A DNA stretch of 64,000 bases from Cephalotus follicularis. Taxonomy: Eukaryota > Streptophyta > Magnoliopsida > Oxalidales > Cephalotaceae. The notes beneath the pieces are model-generated. The model saw nothing but the letters and a program-made list of their open reading frames with translations. It had not been told where the DNA came from and made no database searches. How positions within the stretch are numbered: the first letter of the stretch is position 1; each line of letters begins with the position of its first letter. A program made the position numbers and the translations under genes. The stretch is taken from NCBI GenBank assembly GCA_001972305.1, contig BDDD01000992.1, positions 62,001 through 126,000 of the forward strand, written 5' to 3'. Of this stretch, positions 37,123 through 49,283 are shown one piece after another.

Positions 37123-40100
37123 ATGACAACAACAAATCAAACAATGCCCTCATCAACCCCATCAAGGACACCATCGAAAAGGCACAACCAAAACCAAAAC
37201 ACCCGGCAGGAGGAGTCCATGACGCGGCGCTTCGAGGCCTACAATCGGCTCCAGGCGGCGGCTGTTGCCTTCGGCGAAAAGCTACCGATCCCAGAGATTG
37301 TCGCCCTGGGAGGACAATCGGACGGTAAGAGTTCTCTCCTCGAAGCCCTCCTCGGATTTCGGTTTAACGTTAGGGAAGTCGAGATGGGTACTAGGAGACC
37401 AATCGTTCTCCAGATGGTTCACGATCCTACGGCCCTAGATCCTCGCTGCAGATTCCAGGTTATATTACTCCCCCTCTCTATTTTTTTTCTACTTTCTTTT
37501 TAGATAATGTTTTGTGTTGTATTACATTTCTTGCCTTTTTTTTTATATGTATATACATTGTTTTATTAGTAATTTTATCATCGATGGAGATTCTTTAGGG
37601 TTTAGATTTGGTTCTAACTTATTAGTTCCTTTTAATTTTTGTCTTGTTTTGTTATCTTTTTTATTTCCTACAATGTCACATGGCATTTTTTATTTTTTCT
37701 TATGGATTATTTATCTATTTACATGTTTATATGACACTGATTTTTGGATTCGATTCTGTAGCAAGACAAATAACTATTTGATTCCGAATTTGTGTAACTT
37801 GGTTATTATAGATTGCTTGATGCTAAAACGTGGTTTTTTCCTGTTTAAATCACTTTCCATTTGGGTTTTGGGGTGGCAGGAGACCATTTAAGGTTTTCTA
37901 TTTGCATGCTGTTATCAACTGAAGAATAATTTGACCATAGTATCAGAGGCTTTGTATGTGTATAGGCTTCATTGATTTGAGGATTTTTGTTTTCTCAGTT
38001 CTAATTATCAAAAGAAAACCAAAGTTTTAAACTTTCAATTCTGGTTTTTTTCCCTAATGGGTTTTGGGTTTTGGACTAGTATAAGGTTTAGACATGTGTA
38101 TGGTTTCAGTTTTAATCTTAATAGGAAATTGAGAAACTGGGGGGAATATAGTTTTTTTTTTTTTTGAACAGTCTAGAATCTACATACTTGTCATTGATTT
38201 CATGAACTAGGATTTAATTTTCTCCTCAATAATTCTCAGCAACCAAACAAATGAACCAGGAATTTGATATTGATATCTGAATTACAGGGGATGTTATTCT
38301 TCTGACTGTAAGTTTTAAGAAAGCATTGCAAGTGAATGAATGCTAATGATTTTGCATGTGACCATTTTCAGCTGGAGGTATAACTTGTATGTCATGACTG
38401 TTTTGAATAAAAGTTGACTATTGAAAACAGGAAGAAGATTCTGAAGAATATGGAAGTCCTGTTGTCTTGGCATCTGCAATTGCAGATATTATAAAGTGCC
38501 GAACTGAGGTGCTTCTTAAAAAGACTAAAACTGCAGTTTCTTCTAAGCCAATTGTAATCAGAGCTGAATATGCACATTGTCCTAACCTCACTATTATTGA
38601 CACCCCAGGCTTTGTTCTAAAGGTAGGTTGTCTTGTATAATAATGTCAAGTAATTTTCTCATTTTGTTAAGGAACTGAATAATTAGTTGAAAATTTTGTG
38701 GCAGGCAAAGAAAGGAGAACCAGAAACCACACCCGAGGAGATTCTTTCGATGGTGAAGTCATTGGCTAGTCCTCCCCATCGTATTCTCTTGTTCCTTCAA
38801 CAGAGTAGTGTGGAATGGTGCTCTTCTTTGTGGTTAGACTCCATTCGCGAAATAGATCCAACCTTCAGAAGGACAATTATTGTTGTCTCTAAATTTGATA
38901 ATCGGCTCAAGGTACAATTAACAATTTTTTTCTTGGTAACAAAACTAAAAAGAAGGAAATTCTCAGAGCCTTTACTTTTTTTTTTTTTTTGGGGGGGGGG
39001 GGGTGCAGCAATATTTTTAATGAATTACCACTGTTACCATAAGATCTAAGAATGAGAATCTTGCCTCAGCTTGTGCAGTTTAAGCTTTTTAAAATTCATC
39101 TTGCTGGAATTTCTGGGACCATTAAGTTCTTTGATGAAATTAATTGTGCCAGTGAATTAGTAGGGAAATAAGGTTTGATGAACTGAATAAATAAACCTCG
39201 TTCCCATGATTCCATAGGTTGTAATAGGGGTGTGCAAAATTATCCGAAAACCGAACCAAACCGAACCAAACCGCACCGATTTTTTTTTTCGGGTGCGGGT
39301 ATTTCGGGTATTCGGGTATTTGGGGCGGGTAGTGCGGTTAAATCTATAAGTGCGGTTCGGGTGCGGTTTATAAAATTTTAAATTTTCGGGTATGCGGGTA
39401 CCCGAATAACCGCACTTTTTTGTGTGTAATAAATGTAATACTAATGTGTTTGTAATCTTTGTTAATTTAATTGGTGTAATTAGTGATCATTTATTGAATA
39501 ATTGGATTATTTGAGTAGTATTTGATGTAATTAGATAAAATATTAAGTATTAGATTATTAGTTTTTGAAAATTTTGTATTAATTTTAATTAAAAGTGTAA
39601 AATTGCGGGTTTTACCCGCAATACCCGAAAACCGCATTGTAGTTTGGGGCGGGTAACCGCAACCCGAACTCCAAGTGCGGTTCGGGTGCGGGTTGAGATT
39701 TTTGTACCCGCAAAACCGCAAAACCGAACCGCAAAAAATTGCGGTTCGGTTTTTACCCGCATAAACACCCCTAGGTTGTAAAGTGTCTTTTGGGATATAT
39801 CTTATATTGTGTTCAAATTTCCAAGTAAGACTGAGAATGTAAACAATGCAGGAATTTAGTGACCGCTGGGAAGTGGATCGATATCTGAGTGCAAGTGGAT
39901 ACCTTGGAGAGAACACACGGCCATTTTTTGTGGCCTTACCAAAGGACAGGAGTACTGTTTTAAATGATGAGTTCCGCCGGCAAATATCTCAGGTTGATTC
40001 AGAAGTTCTGCGTCATCTACGTGATGGAGTCAAGGGAGGATTTGATGAAGACAAATTTAGGCAGTATATTGGCTTTGGCTGTTTGAAAGACTATTTGGAA

Positions 40101-43100
40101 TCTGAGCTTCAGAAGAGATACAAAGAAGCTGCTCCAGCAACTCTAGCTTTGCTTGAGCACCGCTGCACTGAAGTCTCCAATGAGCTAGCTACAATGGACT
40201 CTAAAATACAGGCCACTTCTGACATTGCTCATCTGAGGAGATCTGCGATGTTGCATACAGCTTCTATCAGTAATCATGTGGTTGGTTATCTGTCATACCA
40301 CTTGTAAATTTTTTAATTTTGTCACAGTTTGCTAGAATCTATTTATATTTAGTTGCCTATGAATATTTTCTTATTCTTTTAGTTATTAGTCATCCTTTGT
40401 GAAGTACTCTATAATTTCTGATAAATTTTACTTGCAAATGTCATGATATCTCCTGATTTGTTTTAAGGTCTAGCAAATAAGTAGTTGAATGAACTTGTAG
40501 CGTGTAGTCATATTACCATATAATGTGGATTCTTTTAAAGTTGGTGGACTCTGTATGGTGTGGAAAGCCTCTAGCTTAAGGTGCTCTGCTCTTTGTTCGT
40601 TTGTCAAGGGGGCGTTGATTGATGGAGCTGCAGACCCTGCCCCAGAGCAGTGGGGGAAAACAACAATAGAGGAGCTGTCAGAGAGTGGTATTGGGAGTTG
40701 GCCTGGTGTTTGTGTAGATCTAAGACCTCCTAATGCTACTCTGCGGCTTTATGGAGGAGCTGCTTTTGAAAGGGTGATCCATGAATTTCGTTGTGCTGCA
40801 TATTCTATTCAATGTCCCTCAGTGTCAAGGGAAAAGGTATCATAATTAAAATCCATTTACCTCAATAATATGTGTTGATGAATGTATATTGTTAAAATGT
40901 TCATTTTTTTTTAAACAGGTGGCAAATATATTACTTGCCCATGCTGGACGAGGTGGGGGAAGAGGAGCAACAGAGGCCGCTGCAGAAATTGCACGTGCTG
41001 CTGCTCGGTCATGGCTTGCTCCTCTTCTTGACACTGCTTGTGATCGGCTTGCCTTTGTTTTAGGGAACCTCTTTGATCTTGCTTTAGAAAGAAACCGCAT
41101 CCGTGATTCAGAATGTATGAATCTCTTCAATTTTATGTTTTAGTTGGTATTCACTTAATTTCAGATTGTTTTTGGTATCAAGGGATTCTTGGATGATGAA
41201 GCATGACGATATGGATAAGTTCATGATATGTAACGATATTCACATAGGACTTCTTTTCTTCAATGTATGTTACAATGTATATAACCACAAGTATCCTCGC
41301 TCTACCATCTTTTATAATCAGAAGTTCAACTACTCTGTGTTCCAGAAATGACACTGAATTATTTATTATTTATTGTTATTTTTACAGTCTTTGTGCTCAG
41401 ATGCTTATATTAATTTTAGGACAACATCAATCTCAAGTGAAAATAGGTGGGAGAGAAAGAACTTTTGCATTCCAAATTTGCTGGTCATACTTAAATTGCT
41501 GCAAATGTTCTTCAATTTTGTTCATTTGAATGTTAGTTGCTCGGCAAAGTATGGATTTTTTTTATCATTTGTGCAGATGGGAAGCATATTGGAAATATGG
41601 ATGGGTATGTTGGTTTTCATGCTGCCTTACGACATGTATACAATCGTTTTGTAAAGGATCTTGCAAAACAGTGCAAGCAGCTAGTTCGGCACCACCTTGA
41701 TTCAGTCACAAGTCCATATTCTCAGGTTTGTTATGAGAGCGACTTCCTTGGAAGCTATGGCTCAACTGCACCATCATTTTACAAATTGAACCAAGCTTCA
41801 GCTGGTTCTTTTTGTCTCGAGCTATCTGAAGTGGGGGCGGTGTCTTGTGATGAAATCATGAGAGATCAGGAGAATATACCTCCAGAAAAGAAGGCACAGC
41901 AGACCACGCCAGGCAAAGGTGAAGAAGCTAGAGAAGCACTCAAAGAATGCCAGCTGACAGTGCCTGAGACCCCATCTCCTGACCAGCCAAGTGATGGAGC
42001 ATTTGGTGGGTTCAAGAAAGAGCTTGGGAACTGCATTGAAATTGGAGGAAGAAAACGGAGTTCGAGAATGACAGGGAATAACAGAAACACCGAGCATTCT
42101 AGGGCTCAAATTGGAAATGGGGATGGTGGATCAAGATCAGGTTCAGCTTATGCAGAAATTTGTTCATCAGCTGCACAGCATTTTGCACGAATACGTGAAG
42201 TTCTTGTTGAGCGAAGTGTGACGTCAACTTTGAACTCTGGATTTTTAACCCCTTGGTAAGCTTCTCTAGTTTCTTCAAATTTACTTTTACATGAACGCTT
42301 TCATATATAAATGCTGGAATGAGTGGCGGGTGCACATTGTCTGTGGCAATATAAGCACCAGTTTGTGGTGGTTGGTAAGGTTGCATTCTTGCAGTCCTTG
42401 AAGTGGCTTACTGGAAGCTAAAGCTTCCATTCAATATTACTTTTTCAAAGTTTGTCTAACTAACGCTACCTTGGGCACAATTTTCTTTCCTGATAAAAAC
42501 AATGTGCTATTTGTCAGAAGAAATCTCATTGTTTCAATTTTTTAAATGAAAATTACTCATCTAATATTTTTATCATAAAAACCCTAACGAAATTGGTAAA
42601 TGTATTGATTAGACTTAAAGCAATTATCCACGTTTGTTGGAATGTTTTGTACATTATTGCTCAAGTTCTTTGTTTTGTCAATGCGGTAGTGTCCTGTGCA
42701 GAGTTGATATGTTAAATTATGCTTCTAAGAAATTATAGTTTTAGACTTTTGAGTTTAGATAGAATTCCTCAATCTCCTCCTACATAAGCATAGTGACTGG
42801 TTAAGATTATGGTGCTGCAAGTGCAAAAGTTTGGACTGCGTTTCCATTCTTACATTACGTGTTAAGCCATATTCATAGTTAAAAGAGTTGCATATGGAGT
42901 TTAAGAATTTTTCACCATATGCATACCTGATTTTTACTTTGGATATGGAACTGATTATAACACTTTGTTATCTGGTAATTCTTTCTTTTCACAGCCGGGA
43001 CCGTCTTGTGGTAGCACTTGGTTTGGATTTGTTCGCCGTGAATGATGCGAAATTCATGGACATGTTTGTTTCACCTGGCGCGGTTGATTTACTACAGAAT

Positions 43101-43181
43101 GAACGACAATCTCTTCAAAAACGTCAAAAAGTACTTCAATCTTGCTTAAACGAGTTCAAAAATGTTGCCCTAGCACTTTGA
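37123..43181 (+). CDS. DRP5A: Dynamin-related protein 5A
   Basis: Large GTPase of the dynamin family; in Arabidopsis DRP5A acts at the cell plate in cytokinesis. Eight exons: 37123-37458, 38431-38622, 38705-38911, 39852-40280, 40609-40836, 40919-41114, 41577-42255, 42995-43181. GT/AG edges and phases all fit, giving 817 aa, as in Arabidopsis AT1G53140. GTPase motifs: G1 GQSDGKSS at 64-71, G2 Thr90 in MGTRRP, G3 DTPG at 169-172, G4 SKFD at 238-241. A dynamin stalk region follows. A low-complexity linker (EKKAQQTTPGKGEE, SPDQPSD, RSGS) in exon 7 precedes the C-terminal helical segment (NERQSLQKRQKVLQSC). The ATG at 37123 is the first in frame; the longer upstream reading has no ATG. Intron 3 carries a hAT-type MITE. 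Appears intact. Confidence 0.95.
38976..39003. repeat. Homopolymer junction T15-G13
   Basis: Fifteen T followed by thirteen G in DRP5A intron 3. Lengths of such runs are unreliable in assemblies. Confidence 0.8.
39225..39773. mobile_element. hAT-type MITE in DRP5A intron 3
   Basis: 549 bp with inverted ends TAGGGGTGTGCAAAATTATC... and (from the right) TAGGGGTGTTTATGCGGG..., both followed by AAACCGAACC. The 8-bp duplication GGTTGTAA lies at 39217-39224 and 39774-39781; an 8-bp duplication is the hAT hallmark. It encodes nothing. The interior holds repeated GGGTATTTCGGGTATTCGGG words that mirror each other across the element. Confidence 0.9.
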
Positions 43182-46100
43182 TGGCAACTTCTACTTTGAT
43201 GGTCTATTAAATAGAGAGAGAGATTCCAAATCTGCTTGAGAGATTCCAAATCTGCTTGAATGAGTTCAAAGTTGTGCTTGGGGGACTTTGATGGCAACCC
43301 GAGTTTGTGAGTGATATTCATTAGGACCGGAAATACCAAAAGTTGACTTCTCAGGTTCTATAACAATCATCATCTTATATTAGTTGGTGATTATGGTTAA
43401 TTCTTGCAAATTTTTGTGTTCACAAAACACGCTCTATGCTTAAATTACAGATTTTAACTTTTATTGATTGGAAAAATATTGCCTTGTATATTTGATCTGG
43501 AAGAGAAATTACATGTTTCTTCTTTGATTGTTTTAATTCGCACAAGGGAAACACTTAGTTCATCAATGTTGGCAAATCCCATGTATATGAGACCTATACT
43601 TTGGGCAGAGACAATGTACAAAATGTGCAGCATGCTCTGGTTAAAATTCAGATACATGTGATCTGTCCTCAGATAATGATATCATTTTTTTTACTTTTTT
43701 TTTTAAAAAAAAAATTTAAAACAGCACAAACAGAACATAAAATAAACAAAGACAGCTATAGTGCCAGCACTGTCTAAGAACCATACATTAACCTTTAAAC
43801 ATGTGGTCCCATGAACCTCTATCTCATTCTCCAATGTCCCTACTCTTTGATACCAAGTCCACCAATATAGAATTACAAATTTACAATGTCATTAATGCTT
43901 CATATGGTCTATATTAATAGAAGTATATGGAGAAATGAATGGCAGTAAGCTTTAAATTTTAATATTTTTTCAGATGGGGTTTTAACAGATTTTGTGTAGA
44001 CACAATTTAAAAGCCTCTAGATGATGGGTCCTTGAGTGTACTATTTGTCTTGTACTTCACAATTCTGAATTTAATCTATGATATGGGCTAAACATAATCT
44101 TGTATAGCATATTGGTCCACATTTTGACCAACATGCATGATGAGTCATATGATAGCAACCTTCTTGTATTACCAAGAAGAATGGAAGTTATTGGAAAAAA
44201 TGTTAGTTGGATTTTTGTGTAAGTTAAAAATCATTGTTTGACAAGAACTACCACCTACCAGTGGCATTAGAAGAACTCAATTTCAATTCATTTAGTTTCA
44301 ATTATTGTCCAAAGGTATAGAGTACAACAGTAAGTACCACTGCTAAACTGAAGTTGAAGACTTAAAGCATGTAAATACAAAAAGAATATAATATTAAAGA
44401 GCATGAGGGTTCACTTCTTGAATTGTCATCATCATTCACTAGTGACTTTATCATACTTTTTTTAATTTTTAAATCTAAAAATCATTTCAGATCATAAATT
44501 TGAAGATATGGTACCAAGCCATTGTCAACAATAGAAATATCCGAACGAAAGAGCATAAAATGGAATTAAATTCTCAAGAAATAATAATAATAATAATAAA
44601 ATTCATAAATCTTTTGTATTTCAAGACCCATAATTATTACCCTTTTGACACCAACTCAAAAAAAAAAATAACATTTTAATTATTATCATGATTAAATCAG
44701 ATTCTTGTATCATGACCCACGTTACAAAATATACAGCTTAATTTGATTTAAAACACACGTAAATTCATCTTGGACTCTCTCCTTCTCAGTCAATTTTATT
44801 TTAAAAGCTAATAAAACTTTTGCTTTTGTAGTAACCAAGTACACAAAGTCAAGGTACTCGCTAATATATTAATTAATCAAAATGTTTGAATGCACCAAAA
44901 ACATTCACCCACTAAGAAAGTAAGAAACTTTCAAAAATTTTCTCTGTTTGCCAACTTCATTATCTAAGTTATATTGTTCTCTCGCAGATAAACTTTTATC
45001 TAATAAAGTTGTAAGTTGTAACCCTCACTTTAATTAGTGCACTCATCATAGTATTTTCAATAATGTTTTATTAACAACAATTTTTATTTACAGCATATGA
45101 TAACAGTATAAGTGTCAATATATCATCAATAAATATTTATTAAAAAGTAAAAATATCATTGATAATATGCATTGATACTTTGATTATTGTCCAAAAAAAA
45201 CTGTTGTTAATATATTTATTGTAATATGCATATATCAATATGCATATATCATGAATTGTTTTGAACTTTCAAAAAACTTAATTGAAGGTAATTTACATAG
45301 GGTTTTGACCCTAAATGAAATTCTGTCCACACATTTAGCAACATAGTTTAACAAATCGATCCTTAAGACATAGTATGAAATAGAGAAATTTGTTTTTATT
45401 TGGTATCCATGCAGTGGGAAATGAGGATTCAAAATTTTTGATGGAACGTGATGCTTAAGTAGAATTTTAAAGGAATAAATAGTCTTATAAATGCCAAACC
45501 ATCATTATCTCTTTATTGTATAATGTTAGGGGTGGTAATTCGTGTCAACGGGTCGTGTCTTTATCGTGTTTGGGTCGGGTTCGAATCAGGTTCTGTCGTA
45601 TTTAGCGGGTCGAAATCGGATTGACCCGGATATGAATCCAATTCAAATTTAGTTATACGAGTTAATACTGATATAATTGAACAAAATTTAGACTAAACCC
45701 ATTTAATTTATTATCGTGGCAGCTAGCATATCCGGTATGCATGCATGAGGCCATTTGATATATTAATGTTTAGAGTTTTAGAACTTCTTCCCAAAATAAT
45801 TATTTTATATAAGATAATATCGATTGTTATTTGGTGGTAAATTTTTTCTTTATTTATACTACTTCATGGATTTTCATTCAATAATCTTAAAACGTATGCA
45901 TTCCGTACGTAGACCTTTGAATGATAAAATTTTTAATTTATCATCAGGTAACAATAAATCTTTATATATTATATATTAAATCTTTGATTTAATAAAATAT
46001 ACGTAACCCACAGCATGCATTTTCTGCATAAATAAATAAGATGTACTTAAGAAAGAACAAATGCCACCTAATAGAAGGTTTGTTAAAGATTTAGTCAAGC

Positions 46101-48823
46101 CGGCCAACCTAAGATTAATAATTAATTATTATTAGTAATATAAAGTGTTATCTTTGTTCATATGCTTTGCGGCCCAATTAATTAAAAAGCATAAACGTTA
46201 TCCACTTGTGGACAATAAACGCTCAATCCATTCTAATACCAGTTATTTTTATAGAATCCTAGGCACACAATTATATAAGCAATTAAGCATTTTTTTTAAA
46301 GCTGAGATTTATTGATAATAAAGCACCGACTAGTAGATTTCAAACAGGCATCACATTTATCAAGCTTATAAATTTGTTTAATGGATAAGTTTACATATAT
46401 ATATATATATAGCATCGATTAGTTTAGGCTATTAGTTGAATTGGTTTATATATATACATGAATGCATTTGAATTATGAAGTTGAACAATTTCAAATAAGT
46501 AGTTGAACGGTTGTAGAAATAGAAAGAATTTAAGTGAGTTGAAATCACAATTTCTTTATAAGATGGTACTAATAAATTATTGATTCTTTGTTATTGTTGT
46601 TGTCATTGCATGTAATAGTAAGTAGTATGACGACTCTTTCAATTTAATTTAATAAAATATAGTTAATAGTAACATCACTCTTTTTAAGTCTATTATATTT
46701 AATATAAAATATTATGTGTATTAGTTTGAGATGCATTCTTGTAAAAATAAAACTGATTTAATAAGTAATTTGTACCCCGAACCTATAGTAAAAATACAAT
46801 ATAATTAAAAGATTCAACTTTCAAAATCAAAGTACGTTGTTGTTAGTTTATCACTAACTGCAACTTGTATTTTTACTACAATTTCAGAGTATAAATTACT
46901 TATTAACCTATCATTTAATTTACAGGTGTGTCCGTTCTGTTATCACTTAACATCCGCATCATCTGTCGTAGTACTTCAATTGGTCTAATTTTAAAAATTG
47001 AATCCATCAATTATACCAAAGGTGAGTTCATGATATAACTTATACTTTTGTTATAAATTCGATATATAAATCACCATTTAATCAAATAAAAATTAATGTA
47101 CATAAAAGAAAAAAAATAAAACAATAACACAATAATAAAACTTGAAAGAGAAATCTACTAACCTTTCGTCACATTGCAAATTGCAACTAGAAGGTAACAA
47201 GGTTTTTACTTTTTGGTAGAAGTACTTACGACGTTGATATTTGATATGATATCTAGAACCAAATGAGGAAGCCAGTTGGTCATTCTCATGAAATAATAAT
47301 AGAATGTAGCTAAAACAGTGAAAATTGCACATAATAGAATTAATTCAGCTGCCATATGTGCTCATTGGTTCCATTCTTCTTTTTACAACCTACTTTGGAA
47401 GACTACTAAATTTTTCCACTTTGGATTTCACCAATTTTTTCTCTGCTTGACTGTTGATTAATTATACTAGAGTTCAGTTCAACAATTAATTAAATTATAC
47501 TTTAATATGATAATTTCAAAACAAAAACCTTTTGTTTATATAAAAATAGAAATTCATTAATAATTTAGATCAATAAGTACCTCAATAATGATAATCTGCG
47601 ACATAAAAGACCACCGCACCTAATTACATAGATTACGGTTAAAAAACGATGTTAAATAAGTGTATATACAATTTTATGAAACTTTCATCTAATTTAAGGG
47701 TGCTCGATAACTTATAGCTTTAGTTTATCTCTATCACAACGAAACACTATCTTTAATAAACATCACAAAACTTATAAACAGCAAAAGGTACGCATGACTC
47801 TGCATTTTTTTTTTTTGTTAAAATGAATTTGATGAGAGAATAGTCTGAAATGAATAGTGTAATTCCACTTAATTTACATGTATGTCTTGTATAGTACAAT
47901 TAATTAATAAAAGCTTATTTACCACAATCCAATTATAATATTCTATGATGGATCAATCATCCTTGCAGAATTCTTGCTTGCTTGTTAAACTTTAGGAAAA
48001 AATTTATATCCACGTTGGCAAGTTAAACTAAGTTAGCTCATTTTTTTACGACACTAGTATCAACGATAGTTATATTCGATGACAATTGACAGTAACGCAA
48101 ATTTTTACCGATAAGAGTTTATTTTATAGTATAATGTAAATAGTCTTTTTCATTTTTTTAAGCTCAACTGTAGAATTTTGTTTCTCCACAATGTAGACAA
48201 TAATGATATTTTTTTTTTTTGGGTTCATAGCAATAATGATTTTGGTTATGGAAGAATGTGATCCCTTTTGTGTGTAATGGGAATTTGGTCCCCCACAATT
48301 GTCATTTCTTTTAAAAAAAATCTCCTTTAGCTCTCCACTATATATGAGAACTTGATTCTCTTCTCTCTTTTACATTTTCTATAATGTATATACTAATATA
48401 CATTTTGAAATTTGGGATGATGAAACTCAGAATCTAACCCTTTGCTTTACTGGATACTTCCATCCTTTGGAACCGAACAGATTCACATTGGAAAAAAAAA
48501 AACAATGAAGCATAATTAAAATGATTAAAATATATATATATATTTTTTGGCTAATGGCATCCTTGTTCTTAATCCATTTTGATCAAAGTTGTTCTAAATT
48601 GTATTGATATGACATTTCTCTGTGTCATATATTTATCAAAAATAATGGATCTCACCACGTTTTTCGTTTTTCAAATATAATAATGTATATTAACACATCA
48701 ATTATTATTATTTTTTAAATTGTTAAGATATATAAATAAATCCAATTATTATAATTGATGTATTAATTACCTGGCCAAGATTTATTGTTTTTTTAATCAG
48801 TGCCTTGCCAATGGAAGAGAAAA
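43182..48823. other. Long AT-rich intergenic DNA
   Basis: Begins with the DRP5A 3' region, where a 20-bp phrase (GAGATTCCAAATCTGCTTGA) is duplicated near 43221-43260. No gene or RNA was recognised. A partial repeat at about 45529-45660 resembles the hAT-type MITE end (TTAGGGGTGGTAATTCGTGT, then CGGGTCG words) without a matching second end. (AAT)n lies at about 44583-44600 and (TA)n at 46397-46410. All reading frames are short and AT-driven. Confidence 0.55.
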
Positions 48824-48829
48824 ATCAGG

Positions 48830-49170
48830 TGGAGATAAGGGAATGTCCGAGATTCTCGGCACTTCCTAGGGGATAGCGATCAATCCGATTCATACGCTCA
48901 GAAATCCACTATAAATACAAGTTCAACATACTGAACAAAGGTGAGCAATTTTTACATTCAAGAGAGTACACTATTTCATCTGCACTAGACTAACTTGAGC
49001 GTCGGAGTGTCCCCGGGAGAACAACCTCCTGGGCCTTCACCATTATTGTTACCTTGTGCAGGTGTCCGAGATCGATTTCTTCCTCACAGGCATCAGTGAC
49101 AAGCGTTTCTCTTAACAAATCAAAGTCCTCCACGTAGGATACTGTTGAGAGAAGGATTTCTGCATCAACA
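48830..49170 (-). mobile_element. Short LTR variant related to the 3761 element
   Basis: On the minus strand it begins TGTTGATGCAGAAATCC and follows about the first 350 bases of the LTR at 3761, with scattered differences and small indels, then stops near TTATCTCCAC. ATCAG is found on both sides (48824-48828, one base before the element, and 49171-49175), like a 5-bp target duplication. It therefore looks like a solo LTR of a shorter-LTR relative rather than a random fragment. No internal sequence is present. Confidence 0.75.
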
Positions 49171-49283
49171 ATCAGCATTACTAAAACTTATGTATGAACA
49201 TTATTCTTATAATTGAATGTTTTCTTCTTGTTCATTTATCTCTTAAAAAAAGTGAAGATTCATTATTATTAGGTGACAAATCA

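Noticed and set aside
47093-47332. 79-codon minus-strand frame
   Set aside because: AT-driven, Phe/Tyr-rich, no domain and no neighbouring exons.
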